Notes: generated by a model not told the origin, from the letters alone. 33,331 bases of DNA from Flavobacteriaceae bacterium (GCA_002725015.1 PBQM01000075.1:1-33331), one strand, 5' to 3'. Shown: positions 8,386 to 18,298, numbered from the stretch's first letter. Numbers and translations: made by a program.

Positions 8386-8432
8386 CAAATTAATAAACTT
8401 TATTGAATTCTGATGATAAATTTGTTTTAAAC

Positions 8433-8458
8433 AAAAAACCCAGTTTTAACTGGGTTTT
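8433..8458 (-). terminator. Rho-independent terminator of katG
   Basis: A perfect 11-base-pair stem AAAACCCAGTT (8435-8445) / AACTGGGTTTT (8448-8458). Read leftward, as katG is transcribed, it is followed by a T-rich tail. It lies 24 bases after the katG stop and separates katG from the ftsK promoter. Confidence 0.85.
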
Positions 8459-8481
8459 ATAAATTTAGATTTTGAGTTTGT

Positions 8482-10605
8482 TTACATCAAATCAAAGCGG
8501 TCGGCATTCATTATTTTGTTCCATACAGCAATAAAATCATTTAGCAGTTTTTCTTTGCTATCATCTGCTGCATAGACTTCTACAATGGCCCGAAGTTCTG
8601 AGTTGGATCCAAAGACCAGGTCCGTTCGGGACGCGCTGCGTAGCACTTGGTGTGTATATCGGTCTTTAGCAACATAGCTGTTATGGCCCGTTTTTTCCCA
8701 TTTTACTTCCATGGACAACAATTTTTTAAACCAACTGTTATCGAGCTTTCCATTGCTCCATATTCCATCTCCGCTGTGGGAAACACCCATGGCTCTGAGT
8801 CCACCAACCAAAACGGTCAATTCAACGGGATTTAAACCCAATAATTGCGCTTTGTCCAGCATGATTTCTTCAGGTGACACTGCAAATTCTTTTTCAGAAT
8901 AATTTCTAAAACCACAAGCTTTTGGTTTTAAGAGGTTAAAAGAATCAATGTCGGTATTTTCTTGGGTAGCATCTCCACGGCCTGTAGTGACTTGAACTTT
9001 GCGACCGCTAGCCATTTCAACGCCAACTGCACCACCAATGACAATTGTATCCGCTATACTGACCCCTAAATTGGAAGCAATATTTTCTAAGCTTTCCAAG
9101 ATCCCTTGGAGTTGTTCGGGTTTATTGACCGCCCAGTTTTTTTGAGGCTCTAAGCGGATTCTGGCGCCGTTGGCACCTCCGCGATTGTCAGATTGCCTAA
9201 ATGTAGATGCCGAAGCCCAGGCCGTTTCGATGAGTGCTAATTGACTCAACCCACTGTCTGCAATGGCCGCTCTTACGGCCGTTTCTTTTTCGTTTGAAAG
9301 TTGTGGGCTGGACTCTACGGGATCTTGCCAACTATAATCAACATCTTTGTAGTCCCCTGTAATATAATTGCTTTTTGGACCCATATCCCTGTGAAGTAAC
9401 TTAAACCAAGCTTTGGCGAAGGCTTCTCCAAAGGCTTCTGGATTTTCCAAAAAGGATTTACAAATTTTATTGTACTCAGGATCGACTTTCATGGACATAT
9501 CCGCAGTGGTCATCATCGGCAGTACTTTTTCATCACTACCATCGACTTGAGGAACCATGTCTTCCTCAGCACAGTTTATGGGATGCCATTGCCAAGCACC
9601 GGCAGGACTTTTCTTACATTCCCATTCGTATTTAAACAATAGTTTTAAGTAGTCCATATCCCATCGAATTGGGTTGGGGGTCCAAGGCCCCTCTATACCA
9701 CTTGTAATGGCATGTACGCCTTTTCCACTTTTAAAACCACTGGTCCAACCAAACCCTTGTTCATGAATTTCAGCAGCCTCAGGGTTTGGCCCTTTGAAAT
9801 CTTCACTGTCAGCTCCATGTGCCTTTCCAAATGTATGACCCCCTGCAGTCAATGCTACGGTTTCCGCATCATTCATGGCCATGCGTTTAAATGTCTCGCG
9901 AACATCTTGCGCTGACAGTGCAGGATCGGGGTTTTCGTTTGGTCCTTGTGGATTTACGTAAATTAAACCCATTTGAACAGCTGCTAATGGATTTTCCAAA
10001 TCTTGGCGCGTCTTTCCATAGCGGTTGTCTCCTAGCCATTCGTCTTCAGACCCCCAGTAAATATCTTTCTCTGAATGCCAAATATCATTTCTTCCCAAGG
10101 CGGTACCGTGATTTGGTCCCCCCATATCCTCAATCGCAACGTTTCCTGCCAATACCAAAAGATCTGCCCAACTCAAGGCATTGCCATACTTTTGTTTAAC
10201 CGGCCAAAGCAATCGCCTTGCCTTGTCTAAATTTCCATTGTCAGGCCACGAATTAAGGGGTGCAAATCGCTGCGCTCCTGTTGCAGCCCCACCACGGCCA
10301 TCACCAGTTCTATAAGTACCTGCAGCATGCCACGTCATGCGAATAAAAAATGGGCCGTAGTGTCCATAATCGGCAGGCCACCAGTCTTTGCTATCCGTCA
10401 TCACAAATTTGAGGTCTTTTATAACCGCTTTAAGGTCCAGAGATTTTACTTTTTCTCTGTAATCAATTTCGTTAAGAGGATTGCTTTTTACATCGTGCTG
10501 CCGCAAGATATCAAGGTTCAGATGGTTGGGCCACCAATCTTTGTTTTGGGTGCCGAGGTTGACGGTTGTTGTAGCACCGTGGAAAGGGCATTTACTCTCG
10601 CTCAT
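8482..10605 (-). CDS. katG: Catalase-peroxidase KatG
   Basis: A 707-residue haem enzyme that dismutates hydrogen peroxide and acts as a peroxidase. The distal triad Arg89, Trp92, His93 lies in [12 protein letters not shown]. Tyr216 (LIYVNPQGP) and Met242 (FKRMAMND) complete the Met-Tyr-Trp adduct with Trp92, and the proximal haem ligand is His257 in [11 protein letters not shown]. Spacings match the Mycobacterium enzyme exactly (Tyr to Met 26, Met to proximal His 15). The C-terminal half is the usual inactive duplicate. There is no signal peptide, so it is cytoplasmic. A loop around 161-177 ([17 protein letters not shown]) differs from the glycine-rich MGFKTFGF-type sequence I would expect. 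It appears to be a single-gene unit with its own terminator. Confidence 0.96.
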   Translation of the reverse strand: MSESKCPFHGATTTVNLGTQNKDWWPNHLNLDILRQHDVKSNPLNEIDYREKVKSLDLKAVIKDLKFVMTDSKDWWPADYGHYGPFFIRMTWHAAGTYRTGDGRGGAATGAQRFAPLNSWPDNGNLDKARRLLWPVKQKYGNALSWADLLVLAGNVAIEDMGGPNHGTALGRNDIWHSEKDIYWGSEDEWLGDNRYGKTRQDLENPLAAVQMGLIYVNPQGPNENPDPALSAQDVRETFKRMAMNDAETVALTAGGHTFGKAHGADSEDFKGPNPEAAEIHEQGFGWTSGFKSGKGVHAITSGIEGPWTPNPIRWDMDYLKLLFKYEWECKKSPAGAWQWHPINCAEEDMVPQVDGSDEKVLPMMTTADMSMKVDPEYNKICKSFLENPEAFGEAFAKAWFKLLHRDMGPKSNYITGDYKDVDYSWQDPVESSPQLSNEKETAVRAAIADSGLSQLALIETAWASASTFRQSDNRGGANGARIRLEPQKNWAVNKPEQLQGILESLENIASNLGVSIADTIVIGGAVGVEMASGRKVQVTTGRGDATQENTDIDSFNLLKPKACGFRNYSEKEFAVSPEEIMLDKAQLLGLNPVELTVLVGGLRAMGVSHSGDGIWSNGKLDNSWFKKLLSMEVKWEKTGHNSYVAKDRYTHQVLRSASRTDLVFGSNSELRAIVEVYAADDSKEKLLNDFIAVWNKIMNADRFDLM

Positions 10606-10717
10606 AATTTAATAAGATTAAGGATTAATATATATTTTTCAATTTACATAAAATTTATGCTTTTAATTTAGGTATCGAATTGTTAATCGCTATGACTTGA
10701 TAAATGTTTTCAATAGT

Positions 10718-12184
10718 TTATGATTTTAACTGTTTAATTTTGAAAGATAATCCAGCAATCAGCAGCGTCATGAATGGACTGATCCAATTAAAAAAGGCGT
10801 ATAGAAAATAGTCGGCGACAGAAACCCCGAGGACACTGCTTTGAAAGGCCCCACAAGTGTTCCAAGGGACAAGCACTGATGTTACTGTTCCAGAATCTTC
10901 TAGAGTTCTGCTGAGATTTTCAGGCGCCAGTCCTTTGTCTTTATAGGCCTTTTTAAACATCTTTCCAGGTATTACTAGGGCAAGATACTGATCCGACGCC
11001 GTTACATTTAGTGCCAGGCAACTGGCCACGGTACTAGCAAATAAACCGAAAGTCGAGGTCGCCAAACTCAACAGTGCCTTGCTAATTCTAGAAAGGGCAC
11101 CTATGGCATCCATCACCCCACCAAAAACCATGGCACAAATAATGAGCCATATTGTATTCAACATTCCTTGCATGCCACCAGAGGAAAACAAATCGTTTAA
11201 ATCCGCACTTGTGGTTTCCACTGCTGTTTCTACAGTTATGGACTGCATCACTCCTTTGTAGGCAGTTTCAAAATTATAGCTGTCAGTCTCCGCAATTGAC
11301 ATCAATATTTGAGGCTGTGCTAAAACGGATGTTAGAGCGGCCAATAAAGTCCCTGCCAACAAGGCTACTAGTGGTGGTGTTTTTTTGACAATTAAAACAA
11401 CCACTGCTAAGGGGACCAGCATCAACCATGGTGAAATATTAAAAGCGTTGTTGATGGCTTCAAGTTTATCAGAAACATTTGGGGTGCCACTGACTTCAAT
11501 ATTAAGACCAATGATAAAAAAAAGCAGAAGTGTTATTATAAAAGTTGGTACTGTTGTGATGGCCATGTATTTGATGTGTGTAAACAGCTCTGCACCTGCC
11601 ATTGCAGGGGCTAAATTTGTGGTATCGCTTAGAGGCGACATTTTATCTCCAAAATAGGCGCCTGATAAAACTGCACCAGCTGTCATTCCCAGTGAGATAC
11701 CAAGGGTTTCTCCAATACCTATGAGTGCAATACCCACCGTGGCTGAGGTCGTCCAGCTACTTCCAGTAGCAATTGAGATAATGGCACAAATGATGACTGT
11801 AGCAACTAAGAAAAAAGTAGGGTTTAAGAGTTGAAGACCGTAATAAATCATTGTTGGAATGATGCCACTGACGAGCCAAGTCCCAGACAATGCCCCTACC
11901 ATCAATAAAATAAGCAAGGCACCAGTTGTTGATTTTAAATTTTCAGACACTTCATTTAGCATTTGGCTGTAGGAGGTTTTTTTAAAAAACCCTACAATGG
12001 CAGCGACTGCGGCCCCTAGAAGTAAAATAAATTGATTGCTTCCGTTCAGTGCATTGTCTCCAAACACAAAAAATACATTGTAAAAAAGCATCAGTATCAG
12101 TGCAACAACCGGGATGAGTGCCTCAAAAATTGAAAGTTCTTTGTTTTTTGAATTATCAGCGCTGTTTGTCTGTGTTGGATTCAT
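10718..12184 (-). CDS. nhaC: Na+/H+ antiporter NhaC family
   Basis: A 488-residue polytopic inner-membrane protein with about 11-12 hydrophobic helices. Family features: ATGSSWTTSATVGIALIG near 140-160, then GAVLSGAYFGDKMSPLSD with the acidic residues used for cation exchange, followed by a mirrored second half containing DSGTVTSVLVPWNTCGAF. It expels Na+ in exchange for protons, fitting a salt-exposed organism. The final residues KIKQLKS are basic and cytoplasmic. It follows the E1 gene by 73 bases and precedes katG by 112 bases; a weak promoter lies just upstream. Confidence 0.9.
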   Translation of the reverse strand: MNPTQTNSADNSKNKELSIFEALIPVVALILMLFYNVFFVFGDNALNGSNQFILLLGAAVAAIVGFFKKTSYSQMLNEVSENLKSTTGALLILLMVGALSGTWLVSGIIPTMIYYGLQLLNPTFFLVATVIICAIISIATGSSWTTSATVGIALIGIGETLGISLGMTAGAVLSGAYFGDKMSPLSDTTNLAPAMAGAELFTHIKYMAITTVPTFIITLLLFFIIGLNIEVSGTPNVSDKLEAINNAFNISPWLMLVPLAVVVLIVKKTPPLVALLAGTLLAALTSVLAQPQILMSIAETDSYNFETAYKGVMQSITVETAVETTSADLNDLFSSGGMQGMLNTIWLIICAMVFGGVMDAIGALSRISKALLSLATSTFGLFASTVASCLALNVTASDQYLALVIPGKMFKKAYKDKGLAPENLSRTLEDSGTVTSVLVPWNTCGAFQSSVLGVSVADYFLYAFFNWISPFMTLLIAGLSFKIKQLKS

Positions 12185-12206
12185 GGTAAAACCGTTTATT
12201 ATCTTG

Positions 12207-12237
12207 TAATATTACGATTTTTAAACCCTACAGACAA
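12207..12237 (-). promoter_or_regulatory. Weak promoter candidate for nhaC
   Basis: Read leftward: TTG (12237-12235), 20 bases, then TAATATTA (12214-12207). The spacing is right, but the -7 box matches TAnnTTTG only in part, so this is tentative. It would give a leader of about 17-20 bases. Confidence 0.3.
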
Positions 12238-12257
12238 GTTCATTATTCCAGAAATTT

Positions 12258-14669
12258 TTATCTGAGCTTTGGATAGCTTTTGGGATCTACTTCATGAAAA
12301 ATATCATAAACCTTTTCAAAAATATCATTTTTCGACGGTTTACTAAAATAGTCACCATCAGAACCATAGGCAGGGCGATGTGGCTGAGCGGTCAATAATT
12401 GTGGAGCGCTGTCAAGATTTTCGTAGGCCCCATCTTGCTTTAAAATTTCGGTGAGTATATATGCTGAAGCTCCGCCTGGGACATCCTCGTCAACAATCAA
12501 AAGGCGATTTGTTTTTTGAAGGCTCTTTACAATGTCATTGTTTAAATCAAAGGGAATCAAGGATTGTACATCAATAATTTCACAATCAATATCAACTTCT
12601 AAAAGTTCTCGCACTGCTTGTTCTACAAGGCGCAGGGTAGAACCATAAGAAATGATGGTGATATCGCTTCCGTTTTTTACAGATTCAACCACACCAATAG
12701 CAGTTTTAAAATCTCCCATATTGTTTGGTTTTTTTTCTTTTAATCTGTACCCATTTAAACACTCCACTACCAAAGCAGCTTGATCGCTCTTGAGAAGTGT
12801 GTTGTAAAATCCAGCCGCTTTCGTCATGTTTCTAGGGACGAGGACATAAATACCTCGAACCAAATTTAAAATACCTCCCATCTGAGAGCCTGAATGCCAA
12901 ATCCCTTCAAGACGATGACCTCGAGTTCGAATGATCATTGGCGCTTTTTGTTTTCCTAATGTTCTGTAATGTAGAGTTGCCAAGTCATCACTGATAATTT
13001 GTAAAGCATACATCAAATAATCCAAATACTGAATTTCAGCAATCGGACGAAGGCCACGCATGGCCATTCCAATGCCTTGTCCTATAATAGTGGCTTCGCG
13101 AATCCCCGCATCAGCCACCCTTGTGGAACCATATTTTTCTTGAAGTCCTTCCAAGCCTTGATTGACATCCCCAATGGCTCCTGAATCTTGTCCAAAAATC
13201 AAGGCCTCTGGGTATTTAGAGAAAATTTGATCGAAATTATCGCGAATAATGATACGTCCGTCTACAAACTCAGAATCGTTTGAATAAGTAGGGGGAACCC
13301 CTTTGATAATATCTGCCCTCTGACTTGACTCGCTGTAAAGAAGACTGCTAAATTTTTGTTGTTCTGTTTGTGAATACTGATCAATCCAACGAATCAGCTC
13401 CATTTTTTCATTACTACTGTCGTGAACCAAGTATTTTAGCACGCCTCTAGAAATTTCTAATACATCTTTTTTGATGGGCTCTTTAATGGCTTCAAGTTTA
13501 GAAATTTCAGATTCAATTAAGGACTTGTGAACAGATTGGCCCGCCGCAGCGCGCATATAAAAAATAGCTTTGTTTGAGTTGGCTTTAATGGGTTTGATAA
13601 AATCATTCCATGCTTTTGTTTTTCCGGCTTTCACTTCGGCCTTGATTTGTTTTTCTAAATCAAATAATTCCTCCTCTGATGCGATATTGTTCAAAAGGAT
13701 CCATTCTCTAAACTTTAGATTACAATCATTCTTTTTTTCCCATTGAAGCCTTTCGGCATTTTTATAGCGTTCATGAGAACCAGAAGTAGAGTGGCCTTGG
13801 GGCTGTGTCAATTCTTCAACGTGAATCAAAACTGGAACGTGTTCCAATCTTGCGATTTGTCCTGCTTTTTCGTAGCAACTCATCAATTCTGCATAATCCC
13901 AACCTTTGACATTTAAAATCTCATAGCCTTGGTCTTTTTCATCTCTTTGAAATCCCTTTAAAATTTTGGATATATTTTCTTTGGTTGTTTGGTGTTTTGC
14001 ATGAACTGAAATTCCATAATCATCATCCCATACACTGATGACCATAGGTACTTGTAAGACACCCGCCGCATTGATGGTTTCAAAGAAAATTCCTTCGCTT
14101 GTACTGGCATTCCCAATGGTGCCCCAAGCGACCTCATTACCATTGACAGAAAACTTCGTCGAATCAAAATCCTTGATATTTTTATAGACTTTTGAGGCTT
14201 GTGCCAAGCCGAGCAGCCGCGGCATCTGTGCCGCAGTTGGAGAGATGTCTGCACTGGAGTTTTTTTGCTTTGTTAGGTCTTTCCAATTAAAATTTTCATC
14301 CAGCGAATGGGTCACAAAATGCCCCCCCATTTGACGGCCCGCACTCATCGGGTCAAAGTTTATGTTTGTATGGGCATAGAGCCCAGCAAAAAACTCTTCA
14401 ATGGACAATTTTCCAATGGCCATCATAAAAGTCTGGTCACGGTAATATCCAGACCTGAAGTCTCCATTTTTAAAAGCTTTAGCCCAAGCAATTTGTGGCA
14501 GTTCTTTTCCGCCACCAAAAATACCAAATTTTGCTTTGCCTGTGAGAACTTCTCGACGGCCTAAAAGACTGCATTCACGACTGGTAACGGCAGTTTTATA
14601 GTCCTTGAGTATCTCAACTTTAAACTCTTCAAATGTGATGTTTTCTGTTAAACTGCCCTTGGTCTCCAT
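12258..14669 (-). CDS. 2-oxoacid dehydrogenase E1, fused alpha and beta subunits
   Basis: An 803-residue fusion. The alpha half (to about 390) carries the thiamine-diphosphate region and the GHSTSGSHERY loop. The beta half (about 465-800) has FGQDSGAIGDV, RVADAGIREATIIGQGIG, EIQYLDYLMYA and IDVQSLIPFD. Such E1 enzymes decarboxylate a 2-oxoacid and pass the acyl group to a lipoyl E2. Related Bacteroidota fusions are usually labelled branched-chain (2-oxoisovalerate) dehydrogenase, but the substrate is not certain. Start: a TTG at 14687 lies inside the -7 promoter box, so I use the ATG at 14669 (METKGSLTEN). Oddity: the GDG motif reads G-Asn187-A and the paired NN reads Asp215-Asp216, an apparent swap of metal ligands. 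No E2 or E3 gene is adjacent. Confidence 0.88.
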   Translation of the reverse strand: METKGSLTENITFEEFKVEILKDYKTAVTSRECSLLGRREVLTGKAKFGIFGGGKELPQIAWAKAFKNGDFRSGYYRDQTFMMAIGKLSIEEFFAGLYAHTNINFDPMSAGRQMGGHFVTHSLDENFNWKDLTKQKNSSADISPTAAQMPRLLGLAQASKVYKNIKDFDSTKFSVNGNEVAWGTIGNASTSEGIFFETINAAGVLQVPMVISVWDDDYGISVHAKHQTTKENISKILKGFQRDEKDQGYEILNVKGWDYAELMSCYEKAGQIARLEHVPVLIHVEELTQPQGHSTSGSHERYKNAERLQWEKKNDCNLKFREWILLNNIASEEELFDLEKQIKAEVKAGKTKAWNDFIKPIKANSNKAIFYMRAAAGQSVHKSLIESEISKLEAIKEPIKKDVLEISRGVLKYLVHDSSNEKMELIRWIDQYSQTEQQKFSSLLYSESSQRADIIKGVPPTYSNDSEFVDGRIIIRDNFDQIFSKYPEALIFGQDSGAIGDVNQGLEGLQEKYGSTRVADAGIREATIIGQGIGMAMRGLRPIAEIQYLDYLMYALQIISDDLATLHYRTLGKQKAPMIIRTRGHRLEGIWHSGSQMGGILNLVRGIYVLVPRNMTKAAGFYNTLLKSDQAALVVECLNGYRLKEKKPNNMGDFKTAIGVVESVKNGSDITIISYGSTLRLVEQAVRELLEVDIDCEIIDVQSLIPFDLNNDIVKSLQKTNRLLIVDEDVPGGASAYILTEILKQDGAYENLDSAPQLLTAQPHRPAYGSDGDYFSKPSKNDIFEKVYDIFHEVDPKSYPKLR

Positions 14670-14684
14670 CGAGTTAATTTTGTG

Positions 14685-14715
14685 CAAATATACGGGATAT
14701 TATCCGTTCGGGCAA
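14685..14715 (-). promoter_or_regulatory. Bacteroidota-type promoter for the E1 dehydrogenase
   Basis: Read leftward: TTG (14715-14713), a 20-base spacer, then TATATTTG (14692-14685). The box ends 15 bases before the ATG at 14669, giving a leader of roughly ten bases. The TTG inside the box is in frame with the gene and would be mistaken for a start codon. Confidence 0.8.
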
Positions 14716-14753
14716 TCTTATAAAAACCCTCTAATTCAAAATATTTGATAATA

Positions 14754-17570
14754 TTAAAACCATTTTCTGGTAAACAAAGTAGTGAGTTTAGAAATATCCG
14801 TTGTAAAGACAAAACGAATTTTTTGGGGGTAATTTGATTGTGTTATTTCCCATCCTAAATTTGATTGCACAGGAAAATAAAGTTCAAAATAATCTATAAT
14901 TAGATCCAAACGAATTCCTGAATCATAAGCAAAATAGGGCTTATATCCTCTGTTTTTAACCAAACCTATATCGCCATAGGCCTGAACGTAACGCCATATA
15001 GAAGCACTGGCATTGAGACTGGTCAACCATTGGTTGGCAGTGGCCGGATTTAACTTAGATTTAAATCCTCCCTCAGCATTGATAAACTGTTGGGATAATA
15101 TTCCAGAGGACTCCGATTGTCCCAAATAATTGTATTCAAAAAGATAATTACTAGGACGGTCTAAGGCATAATCGAAATTATTTTCATCAAATGGCAAGCT
15201 GTTGTAGATAAACGCACCTGCAAAGAGTCTAAGATTGTAATGTCTGTCTTTGGGCGTCCTTTTTCGGATTTCATAATTGAAATTAATTTTGCCGAATTCA
15301 TTAGACAACTGCAACCCCAGGTACCAATTTTTATAATCGGCAATATTGTTGTCGATACTGTTGTATCTAATATTAAATATTTGGTAGGGCGGAATCGTAT
15401 TTTCGTCCAGTGGATCGCTAGAGTTGTCTTTTTGAATGTTGATATAGCGCAACTGCAACAGGTCTGATGAATTGGACCGAAGATTTTCTCTAGACCGAAA
15501 AGTAAATTGAGCAAATGATTGAAACTTTCTAAAAAACGCTCCATAATTAAAACTATTGCGCTCTGTGGTCAACCCCATCATCGTGTTGTAAAGCTTCCCA
15601 TTTTCGTGAAACTTGTTGTATATAAGCTTTGCATTTCCCGTTAGGGTTTTGGATTTTGTTCCATAACTTGGTGCAACTATATAAATTAGCTGTTTTGCCA
15701 AAACCCCTCGATTGTTAAAATTAATCCCAAATTTAAAGCCATCGTATACATTTTGAAATTCGGTTACTGGCATAATGTTTAGTTGATTGTAATTGGGGTT
15801 TTGATAATCCCTTAAAAAACGGATTTGTAAGGGTTTATTTATCCCATATGAATCCATTGATTTCCAATTATTTTTCCTGTTAAACTCAGGGGTTTGGTGG
15901 CGATAATTGAGAGCCCAATGCTTAGAATTACTTTTTGGCAATACAACAGTTTTTTCGTTTTCAAACCCATCAATCCAATGGTGGGTACTTAGCATGTTAT
16001 TTTCAAATGAAGAGAGGCTAACAGGATAAGACCCTTTTCTTAAATTTTTGAGTTTTAGAAAAACAGAATCATTGGATTTAGAAATTGATTTTATTTTATA
16101 GTCTGCCGCATAAAACTCATTGGTAAATTCCTTAAAAAACCAATCTGTATTTTCATTGGTTTTAGATTTGATATAAGTTTCAAAATCAGCAATAGTAGTT
16201 TGTTTATTCTTTTGGTTGTTTGTGAATTCACTTACCCACATCACAGCATCTTCCGCATCCAAATAAGACTCAAGATACAAAAGTGCTATGGCAGCTTTAT
16301 AATAGGACGCAAAGCGCTCATTAAAACTCAAGAGCCTGTGTTTTGGAGTTGACAACGCTTGGTCTCGGCCTGTTCGCATCATCTGATAATAAGTGAGTCG
16401 GTATTGTTCTTTAAAATTTAACTTAGCAAAGTTATAGCTTCGAACGCCCCAGAAATCGGCAAGCTTCCCAATCAATTTTTGTTTGGGATGATAGGTTTCA
16501 AGATACTTTATAAGCAACAGCATTTGAAACCCATTTTGTAACCAATAATCCCTTCTTGGATCCATATTCATACGCTGGTCCAATTGTTTTTTAATGAGGT
16601 TTTTTGCAATCAGAATTTCATATTTGAAATCTTTTGGAAATGGCGACAAAAAATCAGGGAGCAATGCCAATCCATAGAGACTGTTTTTTTTCAAATCAAC
16701 ATTGGTGAGCACAAGTTTCTCTGTAGAAACCTCATATAATTGCTGTTTTAAAAAAAAATGAACACGAGAAATAATTTCATTTTCTTTTGTTGAGTTGGTT
16801 CTTTTAAGATGAATATTAGTTAACACTTCTGTAGACTCATTTTTAAAAGATTTAAAATTTTCGGTGGTGATATAAACATTGTGACTTTTTACGCCACGGC
16901 CACTGAATTGAAACTGATGCCGTTTGTTTTCAGCGCCGAGATTCAATAATTTTAATGCACTGTAGACATGGTAATCGCTGGGTACATCGACTGTTATTTG
17001 AACATTAGATTTGGCGCAGTAAGGATCATCAAAGTTTAGATTGCTGTACAATTTCCAATTGCTGCCATCAAATACTGCGGGGGTAAAATACCAGGCATTT
17101 AAATTGAAATTTCCACCCTTGCTGATTCCGTATGACGTAAAGCGATCACTTTGTATTTTTAGAACATAATTAAAATTTAAATTGACTTTTTGATTTTTAT
17201 TTAAAGGGGTTTTCAAAAATACTTTCAATAAATCTTTATGTTCTTTAACATACTGAAATTGAACGGGGTTGTTGGCTGAATCCGTAATTGATTCAATTCT
17301 AGTAAACCCGCGATCCTTATCTTTGGCAATGTATAAATGGGTTTGGAACTCATTTAAAAATTTCTTTACCATAGGGGTGTCGCTATCGCTGTAGCTGGAT
17401 GTCCAATCGTTGAGAACAATATAATTTACCGGAGTCTCCTGAGTGTTTACGTATGTAAGGCTTTGGACAATTGAAATTTTGTGGCTTTCAGGATTGACCT
17501 TAGCATGCACTGTGATATTATTTTGTGCTAGGTTAATTCCATAACACCCAATCACCATTAAAAAAGTCAA
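14754..17570 (-). CDS. Outer-membrane protein with degenerate M1-peptidase-like domain and C-terminal beta-barrel
   Basis: About 938 residues. The N-terminal part (about 20-450) follows an M1 (gluzincin) layout: a beta-rich domain, then a helical catalytic-type domain. At the HExxH-X18-E position it reads KNLIK (323-327) and, 18 residues later, Asn346 in YWLQNGF (M1 enzymes have WLNEGF). Zinc and catalytic residues are therefore gone. The C-terminal part (about 600-938) has alternating amphipathic strands and ends KWF, a terminal aromatic typical of outer-membrane barrels. A signal peptide ends near NLAQ. Start is uncertain: TTG at 17570 is used here, and ATG at 17558 is the alternative. The reading frame stays open upstream with a basic stretch (ASVKILTFLM) but has no ATG or GTG. 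It is the last gene of the uvrD run. Function unknown. Confidence 0.75.
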   Translation of the reverse strand: MTFLMVIGCYGINLAQNNITVHAKVNPESHKISIVQSLTYVNTQETPVNYIVLNDWTSSYSDSDTPMVKKFLNEFQTHLYIAKDKDRGFTRIESITDSANNPVQFQYVKEHKDLLKVFLKTPLNKNQKVNLNFNYVLKIQSDRFTSYGISKGGNFNLNAWYFTPAVFDGSNWKLYSNLNFDDPYCAKSNVQITVDVPSDYHVYSALKLLNLGAENKRHQFQFSGRGVKSHNVYITTENFKSFKNESTEVLTNIHLKRTNSTKENEIISRVHFFLKQQLYEVSTEKLVLTNVDLKKNSLYGLALLPDFLSPFPKDFKYEILIAKNLIKKQLDQRMNMDPRRDYWLQNGFQMLLLIKYLETYHPKQKLIGKLADFWGVRSYNFAKLNFKEQYRLTYYQMMRTGRDQALSTPKHRLLSFNERFASYYKAAIALLYLESYLDAEDAVMWVSEFTNNQKNKQTTIADFETYIKSKTNENTDWFFKEFTNEFYAADYKIKSISKSNDSVFLKLKNLRKGSYPVSLSSFENNMLSTHHWIDGFENEKTVVLPKSNSKHWALNYRHQTPEFNRKNNWKSMDSYGINKPLQIRFLRDYQNPNYNQLNIMPVTEFQNVYDGFKFGINFNNRGVLAKQLIYIVAPSYGTKSKTLTGNAKLIYNKFHENGKLYNTMMGLTTERNSFNYGAFFRKFQSFAQFTFRSRENLRSNSSDLLQLRYINIQKDNSSDPLDENTIPPYQIFNIRYNSIDNNIADYKNWYLGLQLSNEFGKINFNYEIRKRTPKDRHYNLRLFAGAFIYNSLPFDENNFDYALDRPSNYLFEYNYLGQSESSGILSQQFINAEGGFKSKLNPATANQWLTSLNASASIWRYVQAYGDIGLVKNRGYKPYFAYDSGIRLDLIIDYFELYFPVQSNLGWEITQSNYPQKIRFVFTTDISKLTTLFTRKWF

Positions 17571-17611
17571 GATTTTGACCGATGCTATTTCTTTTAGATT
17601 TTGGATAACTT

Positions 17612-18298
17612 CTAAAAATTAGGGCTGAGTTGGTATTGTTTGTAAAAAGCATCTAAAATTGTGGTTACTTCCTCGGGAGTGTCAACCAAATGTATCAAAT
17701 CCATATCTTCAGGGCTGATGGCTTGGTATTGATTTAAAAGGACTTCTTTGATCCATTTTATAAGTCCTTTCCAATAATCGGTTCCAACTAGTATGATTGG
17801 AAATTTTTCAATTTTGTTGGTTTGAATCAAAGTAATGGCTTCAAATAACTCATCCAGTGTTCCCACGCCTCCAGGCATCACAACAAATCCTTGTGAATAC
17901 TTTACAAACATGACTTTTCGCACAAAGAAATAGTCAAAGTCTAAGCTTTTGTCTGTGTCTATAAAAGCATTGGCTTGTTGCTCAAAAGGCAATTCAATAT
18001 TTAAACCAACAGAAGTACCTCCTGCTTCCTTAGCCCCTTTGTTACCAGCTTCCATTATTCCAGGCCCACCTCCAGTTATGACGCCATAGCCTGATTTGAC
18101 GATGGCTTTGGCTGTATCTACTGCCAGTTTATAGTGTTCAGTATCTTGAGGCGTTCTCGCCGAACCAAAAATAGAGACGCAAGGACCAATTTTACTCATT
18201 TTTTCGAATCCATTGACAAACTCCCCCATGATTTTAAATAAAGCCCAAGAATCATTGGTTTTTATCTCGTTCCAGCTTTTGTGTTGTTGTAATCGCAT
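17612..18298 (-). CDS. LOG family protein (TIGR00730 Rossmann fold)
   Basis: A 228-residue cytoplasmic protein with both LOG-family signatures: GGGPGIMEA (77-85), and PGGVGTLDE (142-150) with Arg127-Lys128 in front. Enzymes of this family hydrolyse cytokinin riboside 5'-monophosphate or related nucleotides (AMP, pyrimidine monophosphates) at the N-glycosidic bond. The true bacterial substrate here is not known. The N-terminal extension of about 35 residues is of the longer type. It lies 18 bases after uvrA and 41 bases before the M1-like barrel gene, in the same run. Confidence 0.88.
   Translation of the reverse strand: MRLQQHKSWNEIKTNDSWALFKIMGEFVNGFEKMSKIGPCVSIFGSARTPQDTEHYKLAVDTAKAIVKSGYGVITGGGPGIMEAGNKGAKEAGGTSVGLNIELPFEQQANAFIDTDKSLDFDYFFVRKVMFVKYSQGFVVMPGGVGTLDELFEAITLIQTNKIEKFPIILVGTDYWKGLIKWIKEVLLNQYQAISPEDMDLIHLVDTPEEVTTILDAFYKQYQLSPNF

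Noticed and set aside
10606-10717. OxyR-type operator or TAnnTTTG promoter upstream of katG
   Set aside because: The gap has palindromic-looking AT stretches and an ATCG/CGCTAT pair, but no arrangement fits the spaced ATAG/CTAT pattern and no exact TAnnTTTG box was found.
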